Shown here in pieces: positions 23,988 to 35,252 of a stretch of 64,000 nucleotides of DNA. Source of the DNA: Jackrogersella multiformis. Its lineage: Eukaryota; Ascomycota; Sordariomycetes; Xylariales; Hypoxylaceae. Location: NCBI GenBank assembly GCA_902806575.1, contig CADCXD010000018.1, positions 2,108,001-2,172,000 on the forward strand, read 5' to 3'. The stretch's first letter is position 1, and every line of letters begins with the position of its first letter. The translations under genes and the position numbers were made by a program. A model generated the notes under the pieces. It did no database searches. It was not told the origin of the DNA and saw only the letters and a program-made list of their open reading frames with translations.

Positions 23988-25461
23988 ATGGCCACCACAG
24001 TGGAGAAAGTTGCTGACGCTGCTGTCAACGACGTTACGAATGCTCTGAGCAATACTTCAATTACTGGTAAAGACGACAACAAGGATGCCGTCCACGCCAG
24101 CGCTGCCGAGGGTCGCCGCCTTTACATTGGCAACCTCGCCTACGCGACAACCGAGGGGGAGTTGAAAGAATTCTTCAAGGGATATCTTGTGTAAGTTCAC
24201 CCACCTTTCTTTCTCTTCGGCTTCACATGCACCACAGTAATCTCACGGGATTTGTGTGTTTGATTGCCTACTTGTTGACTCATCTCTATCAATTTGATGA
24301 TGTCTTGTCCCACCTTGGTGGTTCACCGACATGTCAAATTTCCGTGTCTCTACTTCTGTGGAGCAATGGCAACAGGCAACCAGGTCTATGACTAGTCCTA
24401 TCTTCACAGGCAGCTAGAGAGTTACCACAAGCCCATCTGTGTTTTGTATTTACTGAGGCTTGCACTTTTGCAAGCGAACCGGTGTGGAGATCCATGCTAA
24501 CTCGGATCACATAGTGAATCCGTCTCAATCCCTAAGAACCCTCGCACTGACCGCCCTGTTGGCTATGCTTTCGTGGATCTTTCCACCCCCACCGAGGCCG
24601 AACGTGCCATCGCTGAGCTCTCCGGCAAGGAGATCCTCGAGCGTAAGGTGTCCGTTCAGCTCGCCCGCACTCCCCAGCCGGCTGGCGAGAAGGCCGAGGG
24701 CGCCACTAATGGTGATGCTGGTGGCGAGGGATCTCGTCGTCGACCTTCTGGTCGTGGACGTGGTCGCGGTCGTGGACGTGCTGGTCGCGCTGGTCGTGGC
24801 GGCCGAGCTGTATGTTATACCCTGTTATACATATATATTGACGGTTGAGCTAATGATGGTTAGGATGGTGGCAAGGATGATGCTACTGAGGGAGCAAACG
24901 CCACCGGTGCCCCCGACAACGAGGTTCTTCCTCTGACCGACATCACCAACAAGGTGGATGCTGACAAGGGTGACAAGAGCGCGAAGAAGGGCCCTCCCCG
25001 TGAGCGTCGTGAGCGTGGCCCGCCTGCTGATGGCATCCCTTCCAAGAACAAGGTTATGGTCGCTAACCTTCCCTATGACCTCACCGAGGAAAAGGTACGT
25101 TAACATCTACCTAGAGGCTTACAGGATATACGCTAACTTGCTTGTCTATTAGCTGAAGGAGCTCTTTACCGACTATCAACCTTCATCTGCTAAGATTGCC
25201 CTGCGGCCCATTCCGAGATTCATGATCAAGAAGCTCCAGGCTCGTGGCGAGCCCCGCAAGGGTCGCGGCTTCGGCTTTGTTACCCTGGCATCGGAGGAGC
25301 TCCAGCAGAAGGCCGTTACCGAGATGAACGGCAAGGAGATCGAGGGTCGCGAGATTGCTGTCAAGGTTGCCATTGATAGCCCTGACAAGACTGATGAGGA
25401 GGCTAACATTCCTCACGATCATGAGGCCAATGGCCAGGAGGCGGCTCCGGTTGCTGCTTAG
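23988..25461 (+). CDS. Two-RRM RNA-binding protein with RG-rich linker
   Basis: Four exons (23988-24190, 24515-24809, 24864-25094, 25153-25461) give 345 residues. RRM1 spans about 43-119, with RNP2 LYIGNL and RNP1 VGYAFVDL. It is followed by a linker rich in Gly-Arg (SGRGRGRGRGRAGRAGRGG, about 143-166). RRM2 spans about 228-316, with RNP2 VMVANL and RNP1 GRGFGFVTL. The C-terminus is acidic and short. RG repeats are commonly arginine-methylated and bind RNA, so a role in mRNA handling or ribonucleoprotein assembly is expected. I cannot pin the orthologue. Introns are 324, 54 and 58 nt. The first falls inside RRM1 and is long, and the last splits RRM2. Confidence 0.88.
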
Positions 25462-26570
25462 ATCGGCTAGGCATATCTCGATGACGCTACCGATATGATT
25501 TCCTAAGAAGGATGGATCCAAATGACCATTGCTTATTCCATGGAACATCTTAATTAATGCGTCGATCGAGGTTTATGTGACGAGTAACGTCAGGGCAGGG
25601 ATGGCTCTTTTCTTTGATTTCACCATAGTTACGCACACCCACCAAAGCAGTAGCAAGGTTTGGCCTCATGCATCGTCATTAGCAAAGACTGTCGCACAGC
25701 ATTTGCATTTCTGACGGCCGTCTGAGCCACTATGCGAGTTTTGGCACTCCCCTAATTTTACGAATGACCTTGATAACTACCTCGAGCATTTTCATGGGTT
25801 GTACACTAGGTGGACAACGGAGGGGGTTTATGGTAGGCTCGGAAAAGTTCTCGCGAGCAGAATAGATACGATGATCACGGATTGATGTTTTGAATTTTTT
25901 GACGTGACTTATTATGAATGTAAGGACTTGTTCATGTTGTGATTAACCTATAGACTGTAGACTTGGGGGCGTAATTTTGTGAGAATACATAGATTGATAA
26001 TCATAAGAATCAAATTACCTAGTATCATTTGTAGGTCATGAAGAATCTTGTCGTTAACCGTGCTAATCCTCTACGACATCTTACAAAAGAACTTGCGGTC
26101 TGCCTAGGTGGTGAAAATGTTGGTTTTTATTTTTATTTTACCTTCTCCCAGACAGCCAGAGTACCTACAATGTACCTAGGTACCTACATATACTAGGTCT
26201 AGGTAGGTATGGCGGCTGGGCGGTTAGGGACGAATGCGCTAAACCTATATATGACTAGCTTGAAATGGTATGTGGGTAATCGGTCTTGGCGTCCGATATC
26301 CCTATTCTGCCAATGAATTGTGCACCTACGTTCAAGTTTCGACGTTTCCTACGTCCAAATTTAATTTCATTAATACATTGGCACTACGCAGTAAACGTAC
26401 CTAGGTAGACAGTTGATATAACCGGCCTCGTATACCTAAATCTCGACAAAATCTATGTAGCTATTTGCTACCTCTTTCTATTCAACTCACTTTTAAAAAA
26501 TAGCAGTTAGTCGCCTGTATAGAGGCATATCGTTATCCTAGTTGTCGCTTCGGCGCAGACACAGCCCGTC
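25462..26570. other. Intergenic spacer between RRM and ArfGAP genes
   Basis: 3' untranslated region of the RRM gene, then about 900 nt of spacer with no supportable gene. A palindrome cluster lies at about 26162-26210 (two CCTAGGTA-type motifs and TACTAGGTCTAGGTAGG) and a half site at 26398-26406. Confidence 0.5.
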
Positions 26571-27905
26571 ATGGCCGCAAAAGCCATGTGGGAAGTCGAT
26601 CCCGAGACCAGATCAAAGGTACACGATATCCATCCAATCTAGCTGTACAATTAAAATCAACAATAGCTGTTTATCCTGCCATTGGGGCGCTTGCTGATTA
26701 CTAGTTTATTTTTCTAGCTCCTGGCTATACAGAAGACGAACAACAATAACGTTTGTTGCGATTGCAACGCCCCGAATCCGCAATGGGCGTCTCCTAAGTT
26801 CGGCGTCTTCATCTGCCTCTCCTGCGCCGGCGTTCATCGGGGCCTAGGAGTCCACATCTCCTTCGTCCGCTCCGTCACCATGGACGCCTTCAAGCAGGCC
26901 GAGATCGAGCGCATGCGACTCGGCGGTAACCAAGGATGGAGGTCCTTCTTCGAGCAGCACGAGGATACGAAGATGCGCGGCCTCAGCTGGGACGATGCTA
27001 CTATCGCGGAACGGTACAGCGGCGAGGTGGGCGAGGAGTGGAAGGAGAGGCTGAGCGCTAAGGTCGAAGGAAAAGACTACGTACCCGGGGAGAGAAAGAC
27101 AGCGTCGAAGCCTGCTGCTAGCACCGCAAAGCCGCCTCCGAAACAGATCAGCAGGGCTGGGACACCGCTGCAGGGCGTGGCGACGAGTGGAAGCCGCACA
27201 GCGAGCCCTAACCCGCCGGGTGTCAAGGCTAAAGTCGACGACGAATATTTCGCGCGCCTGGGGAAGGAGAACGCCTCTAGGCCGGACGCTTTGCCGCCTA
27301 GCCAGGGAGGAAAATATGCCGGATTCGGAAACACGCCGGCGCCCGCTAAGAATGGCGGCAACGGTGGGCTTCCGGATTTCACAGACGTGCAGAAGGACCC
27401 CGTGGCCGCGCTGACGAAGGGGTTTGGCTGGTTCACAACGACAGTAAGCAAGACGGCCAAAGGATTTAACGATGATTTCATTCAGCCTACGGCTAAGCAG
27501 GTGAGAAGCGGTGTTCGCCTGCTTAACCGCGCAGCTATGGCCCAGTATCTAAGTTGCTAACCATGACATAAACAGATCTCAGAGTCGGAATTCGCGGCAC
27601 AGGCCAGAGTAGCGGCAGGGAACGTAGGCAAGGCGGCGCAGGCCGGCGCGATGACCGCACAGGAACGGCTCAACAAATTCGTCGAGGGGTCCAACGGGCC
27701 GGGACAGGGACAGGGACAGGGGCAGAGGCAGGCTCCACTGGACGAGAGCAAGAAGTCCTTCTGGGACGACTTCTCCGCCGTTGCGGACCAACGGCACGGC
27801 ACGGGTCCCAAGTACAGCGCGGTCGGAACTTCGGCCATGGGCAGAGGCGGTAACAAGAATGCGCCAGCAGCAGCGAAGAAGGACGACGAGTGGGACGATT
27901 GGTAA
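26571..27905 (+). CDS. GCS1: ADP-ribosylation factor GTPase-activating protein (Gcs1/ArfGAP1 type)
   Basis: Three exons (26571-26618, 26718-27500, 27576-27905) give 386 residues. The N-terminal ArfGAP zinc finger is complete: C29-x2-C32-x16-C49-x2-C52 with WASPKFGVFICLSC. The catalytic arginine lies in GVHRGLGVHISFVRS. The protein should stimulate GTP hydrolysis by Arf1 on Golgi and COPI vesicles. Downstream, NPVAALTKGFGWF-like and GFNDDFIQPTAKQI segments may form membrane-curvature-sensing (ALPS-like) amphipathic helices, which is inference. The C-terminus has DDEWDDW, resembling aromatic-acidic coat-binding motifs known in ArfGAP1. A short GQ repeat (GPGQGQGQGQRQ) lies near residue 295. The 16-codon first exon was placed by frame and the ATG at 26571. 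Introns are 99 and 75 nt. Confidence 0.93.
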
Positions 27906-28567
27906 CGATGTAGCATACCAAGGGCTGCCGGTGTGTTGGGGCCTAGGAGTAAGCAAGTGAAGCAGTTGTATAAGCATGGGGGTTTTGCCAATTACGCCTC
28001 TAGATGACAGATACGATGGATGCCACAGTGTGTAATTAGGTCACCTAGATGGAGTTTGGGTAGCGTGTCTAGATTCATGTCTAGTAGAATCAATAAAGGG
28101 GTTCATAATGTCGTCTCCTTTTTTTTCTTTTTTTTTTCCCTTCCTAGCGTCCTTGTAAGGTTTGGTACCTATTAAGGTAGAGCTTGAGCTTGCTCGCGGA
28201 GAATATGACAAACATAGTGTACCTAGGTACTTTAAAGGTTTATACATTTAACATTTTAACTTATTTGAGTAAACAATATCAATAGACAAACTGATATTAT
28301 TTTAGTTTATGCGTAGAACAGATATTATGAAATATGTACATATAGACCATCTCGTGGAGACTGGGTTATTTTTGGGCCGAGGTTTTTTCTAAGTACCTAG
28401 GTAGAAGCGCGGCTACCACCGGTCTCGGCCACGGATTTTCCTTGCGTCACCACACCGAACGGAGCTTTAGTCGGAACATTCCAACGAGAGAGAGGCATAA
28501 GATCAATTGAACTCTGCTCTTGCCTTTGGATTCCAAGCCAGAGCCAGCAAAGCTGCAAACCCTCGCC
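27906..28567. other. Intergenic spacer
   Basis: 3' untranslated sequence of the ArfGAP gene and promoter of the ETF-beta gene. It includes a pyrimidine tract on the plus strand at about 28112-28141, AT-rich sequence at 28240-28345, and palindromic CCTAGG motifs at about 28219-28229 and 28395-28403. No gene is seen. Confidence 0.5.
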
Positions 28568-29600
28568 ATGTCTGCACTACGCATCCTCGTGCCCATAAAG
28601 CGCGTCATTGACTATGCGGTAAGATTCAATTCGACTACAATTTCTACGCAAATAGATAAACATAACGAAGGATAAAAGAGAGAAGGGGTGTGTGTGAGAG
28701 AAAAAAAGGAGAGAGAGAGAGACGGATGAGCTAACAATCAAATCGCACATGTACAGGTCAAACCCCGCGTCAACAAGGCGCAGACGGGCGTCGAGACGGC
28801 CGGCGTCAAGCACTCGATGAACCCGTTCGACGAGCTCTCGGTCGAGGAGTCGGTGCGCATCCGCGAGAAGAAGTCTGCCCCGGGCGGCGTCGAGGACATA
28901 TGCGTGATCTCGGCGGGGCCGGCCAAGGCGGCGGACGTGCTGCGCACGGCGATGGCGATGGGCGCCGACCGCGCCATCCACGTCGACGTCAAGGAGGGGG
29001 AGGACCTCGAGCCCCTGGCCGTGGCCAAGATGCTGCGCGCCGCCGTCGACAGGGAGAGGAGCAACCTGGTGATCCTGGGCAAGCAGAGCATCGACGACGA
29101 CGCCGCACAGACCGGCCAGATGCTGGCCGGGCTGCTGGGCTGGCCCCAGGCTACGCAGGCCAGCCGCGTCGCGTTCGGCAAGGCCGACTCCGTCGAGGTT
29201 ACTAAGGAGGTCGACGGCGGCGCTGAGACCGTGCGCGCTAGACTGCCCATGGTTATCACTACCGACCTCAGGCTCAACGAGCCTAGGTACGCTAGCTTGC
29301 CGAACATCATGAAGGCGAAGAAGAAGCCCCTGGTGAAGATGAGCCTGAGCGACTTGGGCGTGGCGAACGAGAGGAGGTTGAGGGTTGTTAAGGTCACGGG
29401 TATGTTTCGGGGTCTCCTTTTCCCTTTTTGGGGGGTTTATATATATACCTATATAAATTCTCAGGATACTCTCCCTGTTTATGGATGTGTTATATGCTGA
29501 CTGGCTTTCTGATGTAGAACCCCCGCCGAGGAAAGGAGGTGGCAAGGTCGAGGATGTAGATGGGCTGATTTCAAGGTTGAAGGAACTGGGAGCTATATGA
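28568..29600 (+). CDS. ETFB: Electron transfer flavoprotein beta subunit
   Basis: Three exons (28568-28618, 28757-29399, 29518-29600) give 258 residues, the usual length. The start MSALRILVPIKRVIDYAVKP and the segment MNPFDELSVEESVRIRE are hallmarks of ETF beta. The family signature region (VAKMLRAAVDRERSNLVILG followed by KQSIDDDAAQTGQMLAGLLG) is complete. With the alpha subunit it carries FAD and AMP in the mitochondrial matrix. It transfers electrons from acyl-CoA and amino-acid dehydrogenases to ETF-ubiquinone oxidoreductase. Exon 2 is strongly GC-rich compared with the flanks. Introns are 138 and 118 nt. No separate cleavable presequence is obvious, as is usual for this subunit. Confidence 0.95.
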
Positions 29601-30991
29601 TGAGAGATTCGATATCATTGCTTCGAGACTACGCCAGCTGGATGATGAGGTCTGAGTCTACGGTGATAGACACTGTTTACACGAAGGATGAAGCTAGCTA
29701 GCTAATTGCTACGGACTGGCCAAGGACAGCGAAGACACAGGCTTCAACTGTATCTACTTCCAATCGAGTCCCCTATTATTTAACGAGCACTTGTAAGTAG
29801 TTTGGGAAACCGAACCGCAAGGTTAATATGGGACATGAATCTATATTTTCCGATCATAACGTCCAAATTGACGTGAGCCGTGTGTCTCAGCTTGTATAAG
29901 GGGGTTAATGTGTCTTTTGTTTCCCCGCATGTTTGTGTTGTCCTTATTGTAGGTACACGATTATGAGCTGTCCAACAATCCCTAGCCTACCTAGGTAGGC
30001 AGGTATCTCTGTAAGAATCCTTAGGAACATTGGAGTATTCTTGACCAAACTAGCTGCGCTGTTGAAGTACTAAATAGCAAGCAGGCTTTCTAGATCCTTC
30101 TGCCGGACAAACATGACGGGATCATCAGAAATTTCACGGCAATAGGGCCAATCGCAGGAAATTGCTTGCTTTTTACATGTAAGGTAATCCGTGGTACAGA
30201 TTAGCACATAGGCAATATCGAGGTCCTTGGCTGAATGGAGAGTCACATATCCCATGCATCGGATCTGACTAACATCGATAGGTAATAGGTAATAGGTATT
30301 CTCGTGCTGTGGTGATGTCGCAATATATGCATGTCGTTGGCACCGGCATGGCATTATCACAACTCAGGTTGTAGCTGCATATACCGCCCGAATTCAGTAC
30401 GTAACCTTTGGAACTGGGCGTCGTGGTGGTATCTGAGGCTACCTGAGCTACCTGGCCTGGGTGGCCTATGTGGCCTACGTAGGTACCTGAGGTAGAGTTT
30501 GTTCATGTTGATAGGCCGAAAACGGCCTGTGACTTTTTTCTTTTTCTTTTTATACTCAGGTATGTATATACAATATGTATGCACTATGTAGGCAATGCAG
30601 ATAAGGTAGCGCCGTAGCGGTATCACTACCTAACTACCTAGGTACACTACTAATACCTAGTATGTGTAACCATAATATGCAATAGTTCTGATTGGTCTAC
30701 TTGCACGAGAATTATGGAGCAAAAGCTAGTTTGGGGATTCGGAAACCAGTCAGATCGAGCGCACATCAATTCTTATTTTCCCCGCTAAGAAAACATCCTC
30801 TCTTTTTTTTTCTTTCCTTACCCTTGCCCCCCTAGTCATCTTTAAAATCCAACTGATTCCCCATCTGTTTTGTTGCCATTGTTATTTTCCAGAACTTCCT
30901 AATTTTCCTGCTTCTATTTCCTGACTCTATGTTGAGTTGACTTCTTATACTTCTCTTACCAAATCTGGTCGGAACTATCACAGTTGCCCTT
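29601..30991. other. Spacer and promoter/leader region of the CPA1 gene
   Basis: 3' untranslated sequence of the ETF-beta gene and spacer. Palindromic motifs lie at about 29986-30003 and 30630-30646. A quasi-repeat of GGCTACCTGAGCTACCTGGC type lies at 30437-30490. Two minus-strand frames (30070-30360, 96 codons; 30357-30626, 89 codons) have no family features, and I do not call them genes. From about 30780 the strand is pyrimidine-rich, fitting a leader. TGACTC at 30921-30926 resembles the core of the cross-pathway-control (Cpc1/Gcn4) site. Confidence 0.45.
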
Positions 30992-31323
30992 ATGAACGGG
31001 CGCTCGTCAGTCTTCACATCACAGGTACGTGTATTTTAGTGTGCTTCGAACTTCGAACTTCGAAGGATGACCTCATTGAGGTGTCCCGCCTATTCGAATC
31101 TTAAAATTATACCATCGTGAACTCCAATTCCTATCTATCTTTACCCCCTACACCACCACCATCGAAACCACTACTACTTTCTTTTGGTCTCACTCTAGTC
31201 ATGGCTTTTACTAACTGTTCATCACTGCAGGATTATATCTCTGGTTTGTCTAACACAACGAACTGACTCACCGCTTTGACTAACAAAAATCTAGACCACT
31301 TGTGGCGGTCTCTCTCCGCTTAA
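30992..31323 (+). CDS. Arginine attenuator peptide uORF of the CPA1 gene, split over three exons
   Basis: Exons 30992-31024, 31231-31243 and 31295-31323 join to a 24-codon uORF. The segments are MNGRSSVFTSQ, then DYIS, then DHLWRSLSA and a stop 58 nt before the CPA1 start codon. This matches the fungal arginine attenuator peptide (Neurospora arg-2, yeast CPA1 leader), which stalls ribosomes when arginine is high and so lowers synthesis of the small subunit. Residue 12 is aspartate, the position whose change to asparagine abolishes regulation in Neurospora. Intron 1 (206 nt) has GTACGT, CTAAC and CTGCAG. Intron 2 (51 nt) has GTTTGT, TTGACTAAC and ATCTAG. The middle exon is only 13 nt. If intron 1 is kept, translation ends after four altered codons, at TAG within GTACGTGTATTTTAG. 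Confidence 0.93.
31264..31270 (+). promoter_or_regulatory. TGACTCA, possible Cpc1/Gcn4 site inside uORF intron 2
   Basis: A perfect 7-nt match to the consensus used by the cross-pathway control activator of amino-acid genes. It sits within the second intron of the attenuator uORF, so it may instead be part of the intron's branch region. A weaker copy (TGACTCT) is at 30921. CPA1 is a known cross-pathway target in other fungi; use of this copy is inference. Confidence 0.35.
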
Positions 31324-31381
31324 GGCGGCCATTGAATAACCTCTTTAGCTCTTAACTATTTCCTTGCAACTTCAGAACATC

Positions 31382-32895
31382 ATGTTCTCACGACTGGCCA
31401 TCCGGGCTACGAATCCCGCAGCATTCGGTCCTGCCGGTGCTGCTGGCCTCTCGTCACAAGTCCGCTTCCTCTCCGCCACCCGCAGCTTCGCCTCTAAGGC
31501 TATAGACACTCTGGGCAGTGAGGGCAGGCAGATGCCCCACACTCTATCTCGAGCCACGAAGCCTGCCTCTGGCATGGAGGCTACGCTCACTATTCGGGTG
31601 CGTTATAGCTATGGTCAATGCCTATCTTTGCGCTGTACTAACCAAAACCAAGGATGGTCCTATCTTCCACGGAACAGCTTTTGGAGCCAACTCGAACATC
31701 TCCGGTGAAGCCGTCTTTACCACTTCGCTCGTTGGCTACCCGGAGTCGATGACTGACCCCTCGTACCGTGGCCAAATTCTCGTCTTCACTCAGCCGTTGA
31801 TTGGAAACTACGGCGTGCCGTCGAGCCAGCGTGACCAGTGGAATCTCTTGAGACACTTCGAATCTCCCCATATTCAGTGTGCAGGAATTGTTGTGGCCGA
31901 TGTTGCCGAGAAGTACAGCCATTGGACTGCCGTCGAGAGTCTGAGCGATTGGTGTGCCCGAGAAGGCATACCTGCCATCTCCGGCGTCGATACCCGTGCC
32001 ATCGTTACCCACCTTCGGGAGCAAGGTTCTTCTCTTGCTAGGATCTCCGTAGGTGATGAGTATGATGCCGACGAAGACGAAAGCTTCGTCGATCCGGGCC
32101 AAATCAACCTTGTCAAGCGGGTTAGCACCAAAGCTCCCTTTGTGGTGGAGGCTCACAACCCCAAATATCACATTGCCCTGCTCGACTGTGGCGTCAAGGA
32201 GAACATCCTGCGAAGCTTAGTGAGCCGAGGAGCTAGCGTCACTGTATTCCCTTACGATTTCAAGATCCAGAAGGTTGCCGACAACTTCGATGGAGTATTC
32301 ATTTCCAACGGCCCCGGTGATCCAACACATTGTCAGGCTACTGTACACAACCTCAGGGTCCTGATGGACACCTCTCAAGTGCCTATCATGGGCATCTGCT
32401 TAGGTCACCAGCTGCTGGCTCTAGCTACTGGAGCTCAAACCATCAAGCTGAAGTATGGTAACCGGGCTCATAACATCCCGGCTCTGGATATGACGACAGG
32501 ACAATGCCACATCACCAGCCAGAACCATGGTTATGCCGTTGACGCCAGCACACTTGGGAATGAGTGGAAGGAGTACTTCGTGAACCTCAACGATGGTAGC
32601 AACGAGGGTAAGTTTTAATCCACGGTGGTTTCACCCCTGATATGTAAGTCGCTAACATTATATTGAAGGTATGCGTCATGTTTCACGACCAATCTTCTCG
32701 ACTCAATTCCATCCTGAGGCCAGAGGTGGCCCCATGGATAGCTCATACTTGTTTGACAAATATATTGAGGATGTGATGGCTTTCAAGGCCTGCCAGGCTG
32801 TCTACAAGGACAACCGGCCATCTCAATTCATGCTTGATATCTTGAGCAAGGAACGGGTTGGGGTCCAGCCAGAACCTTTGGCCAGTGCCGCTTGA
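31382..32895 (+). CDS. CPA1: Arginine-specific carbamoyl-phosphate synthase, small (glutaminase) subunit
   Basis: Three exons (31382-31597, 31653-32607, 32669-32895) give 465 residues. The N-terminus (MFSRLAIRATNPAAFGPAGA and on through RSFASKA) is a mitochondrial presequence, as in Neurospora arg-2. The CPSase small-chain domain starts at DGPIFHGTAFGANSNISGEA. The class I glutamine amidotransferase domain carries the nucleophile in MGICLGHQLLALATG and the His/Glu pair in STQFHPEARGG. It releases ammonia from glutamine for the large subunit, making carbamoyl phosphate for arginine. Translation should be controlled by the attenuator peptide uORF directly upstream. Introns are 55 and 61 nt. Confidence 0.96.
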
Positions 32896-33698
32896 AGATT
32901 TGCTTTTGATGTAATGTATGGGATGCATTTATTTTAAACGGGCTGGGGAAGGATTGCAATTTGGGGAATCGGACGTGACAAATTCATAGCAAAATACAAG
33001 CAATATACCTTTATTTTATCTTGAAGTTTTCACCATGACGACTGCCTAGATCGTACGTAAGTCGTGCTTTAATAGTCCCATCATTTACCTAGGTAGGTAT
33101 ATGTATGATTTAAGCGTAGTGAAGAATGCTCACGGCACTTCTGCGTAAAGCATTCACTTCATGGCTAGTAGTGAACTCTCGACTCTTAATGATGCTCGAT
33201 TCGCTTTAAATCGTATGATGACCCCATTGCTCTTATGTTTCGAAGGCAAGGCGGCATGACCCGGTCTTCACATCATAAAATGGGATTGTGTAGAAACCAG
33301 CAGGATACTATGCCATCATCGATAGGATTTGTAATTAAACATGCTAGAACGAAACAATGTCGATAGCTTATACTCACCATAGACTCGTTGTTGCATATCG
33401 CAGCGAATATCGTTGGTAGGCACGGATACGCAACTCACCGGGGATCGAGAGGCTCCTAGTATGATGATCAGGAGACCTGATCTCGAGACAGTGTAATATG
33501 ACTATGCATATCCATATTTGCTCGGTTCTGGTTCCCGGATCTTCGAGAACATATAACAACACGCCGCGTTTACTCGGGAGCAAGAATAAACGACAGCTTC
33601 CTCGAACTTCCGGTCAGTGAAGCTCAGCTAGACTAGGTAGATACGTATCTGTGTCTCTAGATATCCCGCCGGCCGCGCCGATATACGCTTGCTACGAC
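32896..33698. other. Intergenic spacer
   Basis: 3' untranslated sequence of CPA1 and promoter of the kinase-like gene. One palindromic motif (TACCTAGGTAGGTA) lies at about 33087-33100. A short minus-strand frame (33374-33583) has no features. No gene is seen. Confidence 0.5.
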
Positions 33699-35252
33699 AT
33701 GGACTACACCGACCAATTGATCTGGTCGTGCTACGGCATGATGGAGCGCGACAGCCGCGAGCGCGAGTACCAAGCTACCGACTCTACCGACGCCTCTGCC
33801 GCGTTGCCCGAAGAGAACTTCGTCATAGGCATATCGGGGTGCACATCCGCCGGAAAGACCACGCTGGCGCTCCTCCTCGCCGCCGCGCTCCAGAAAGCCG
33901 TCCGTCACACGGCGTCCAGCGACAACAACGACGACGACGGTGACGGCGAAGACGAAGACGAAGACGAAATAGAAGTAGAAGTAGAAGCAGAAGACGAGAT
34001 ACCCCCGCAGGTCGCCGTCATACACCAGGACGCGTACTTCTACCAGGACGGGGTGCGGCGCGGGCCCTCGGTCGCGGTGCAGCCCCTGTGGCCGGCAGAC
34101 AGGCTCGCGGCGCGCATGGCGGGGCCCGACGACCCGCCCGTGCTCGTCGAGGACCGCGACCGCGTGGGCTGCTGCGACGACGCGCTGCTGGCGGCGCATG
34201 TCGACGAGCCGGACGCGCGCGTCCGGGCCCAGGTGCCGAATCCGCGGTTCTTGAGGGATCTTGCGCTGGGCCTGGAGATGGAGCGGGGACGGGGGCAGGA
34301 GGAGGGACAGGGAATGGGGGAGGGGGAGAGACAAGGCGAAGAGAAAAGACAAGACGCAAACGTACCCCCCGCCGCCGCAGCCGCCCTCCGCGCGCTATCC
34401 CCCGGGACCCTGGACGCAGCCGTCGAAACGCTGCGCTCGGCGCTGCTCCTCCCCGCCGAGCCCGGCCTCCCCGCGGCACCCCAGCAGCACACGCGGCGGC
34501 GGCGGCGGTTCACCGTAGTCGAGGGGTTCGCGCTGTACGCGCGGGACGCGGCGGCGGACCCGATCGGGCGGGTAGCCACGGCGGAGGCGCAGGCGCTGCG
34601 GGCGCTGCGGCGCGTGCAGGACCGGCTGGACGTGGGCCTGTTCCTGCCGGTGGCGCGCGACGAGGCGCGCCGCCGCCGGTTCGCGCGCCGGCGGTACGAG
34701 GATGAACCCCGAGGCGCGAGGCGCCCCGGGGAGTACTGGAAGTGCGGCGGGTATTTCGATCAGGTTGTTTGGTAGGTCGTGGGTTTTTTTTTTTGTTAAG
34801 GAGTTTTCTTATGCTTACCACTTTTGTTTTTTTTACCTCTTGCCCTTTACCCCGAAGCCATATGGATCTTATCTAGAGCCCCTTTACTTACTCCTTCCAT
34901 CCCTATCCACGTATCCACCCATACCTGGTACTCTGCTCCTCCTCCTCCTCTCCTCCTGTAGGTACTCTTCCAACTCTTCTAACACACCCCTCCCTCCACC
35001 CACAGGCCCCACTACGAGCGCTACCACCAGCACATCCTGCCACACCTGACGGCGGCGTACACGCGGGACGCATCGGCGCAGCGGCAGCACGGGCGGCCGT
35101 GGTGCGCGACGAGCGCGTGGGAGCGCGACCCGCGCGTCTGCGGGGTGCACGTGCGGCCGGCCGGCGCCCGCTCCGTCGACGACGCCCTGCTGTGGGCCGC
35201 GGCGGTTGTGGGCGGCGCGCTGGCTGCGGGGGCCGTGGGGGCTGGTGGTTGA
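33699..35252 (+). CDS. NRK1: Nicotinamide riboside kinase-like P-loop kinase with acidic and charged inserts
   Basis: Two exons (33699-34771, 35006-35252) join in phase to 439 residues. The P-loop is FVIGISGCTSAGKTTLA (about 41-57). VAVIHQDAYFY (about 106-116) corresponds to the acceptor-site HQDDF region of Nrk1. TVVEGFALY is the second conserved strand. The join restores GGYFDQVVWPHYERYHQHI, matching the GYFD..VWP segment of nicotinamide riboside kinases, which make NMN from nicotinamide riboside for NAD salvage. The protein is much longer than yeast Nrk1 (about 240 residues). An acidic run of Asp/Glu (about 75-104), a Glu/Gln/Gly-rich insert (about 188-225) and an Ala-rich C-terminal tail account for the difference. 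Coding DNA is very GC-rich. The start could also be at the MM pair near 33738. The family is likely; the exact substrate is less sure. Confidence 0.78.

Noticed and set aside
30070..30626. Two small minus-strand frames (96 and 89 codons) that nearly abut
   Set aside because: No domain, no convincing splice join between them, and composition like the surrounding spacer. Kept only as a low-probability small gene.
34018..34705. Long shifted and antisense frames across the kinase-like gene
   Set aside because: Same cause: a GC-rich coding strand leaves the other frames free of stops. The P-loop frame is the real one.
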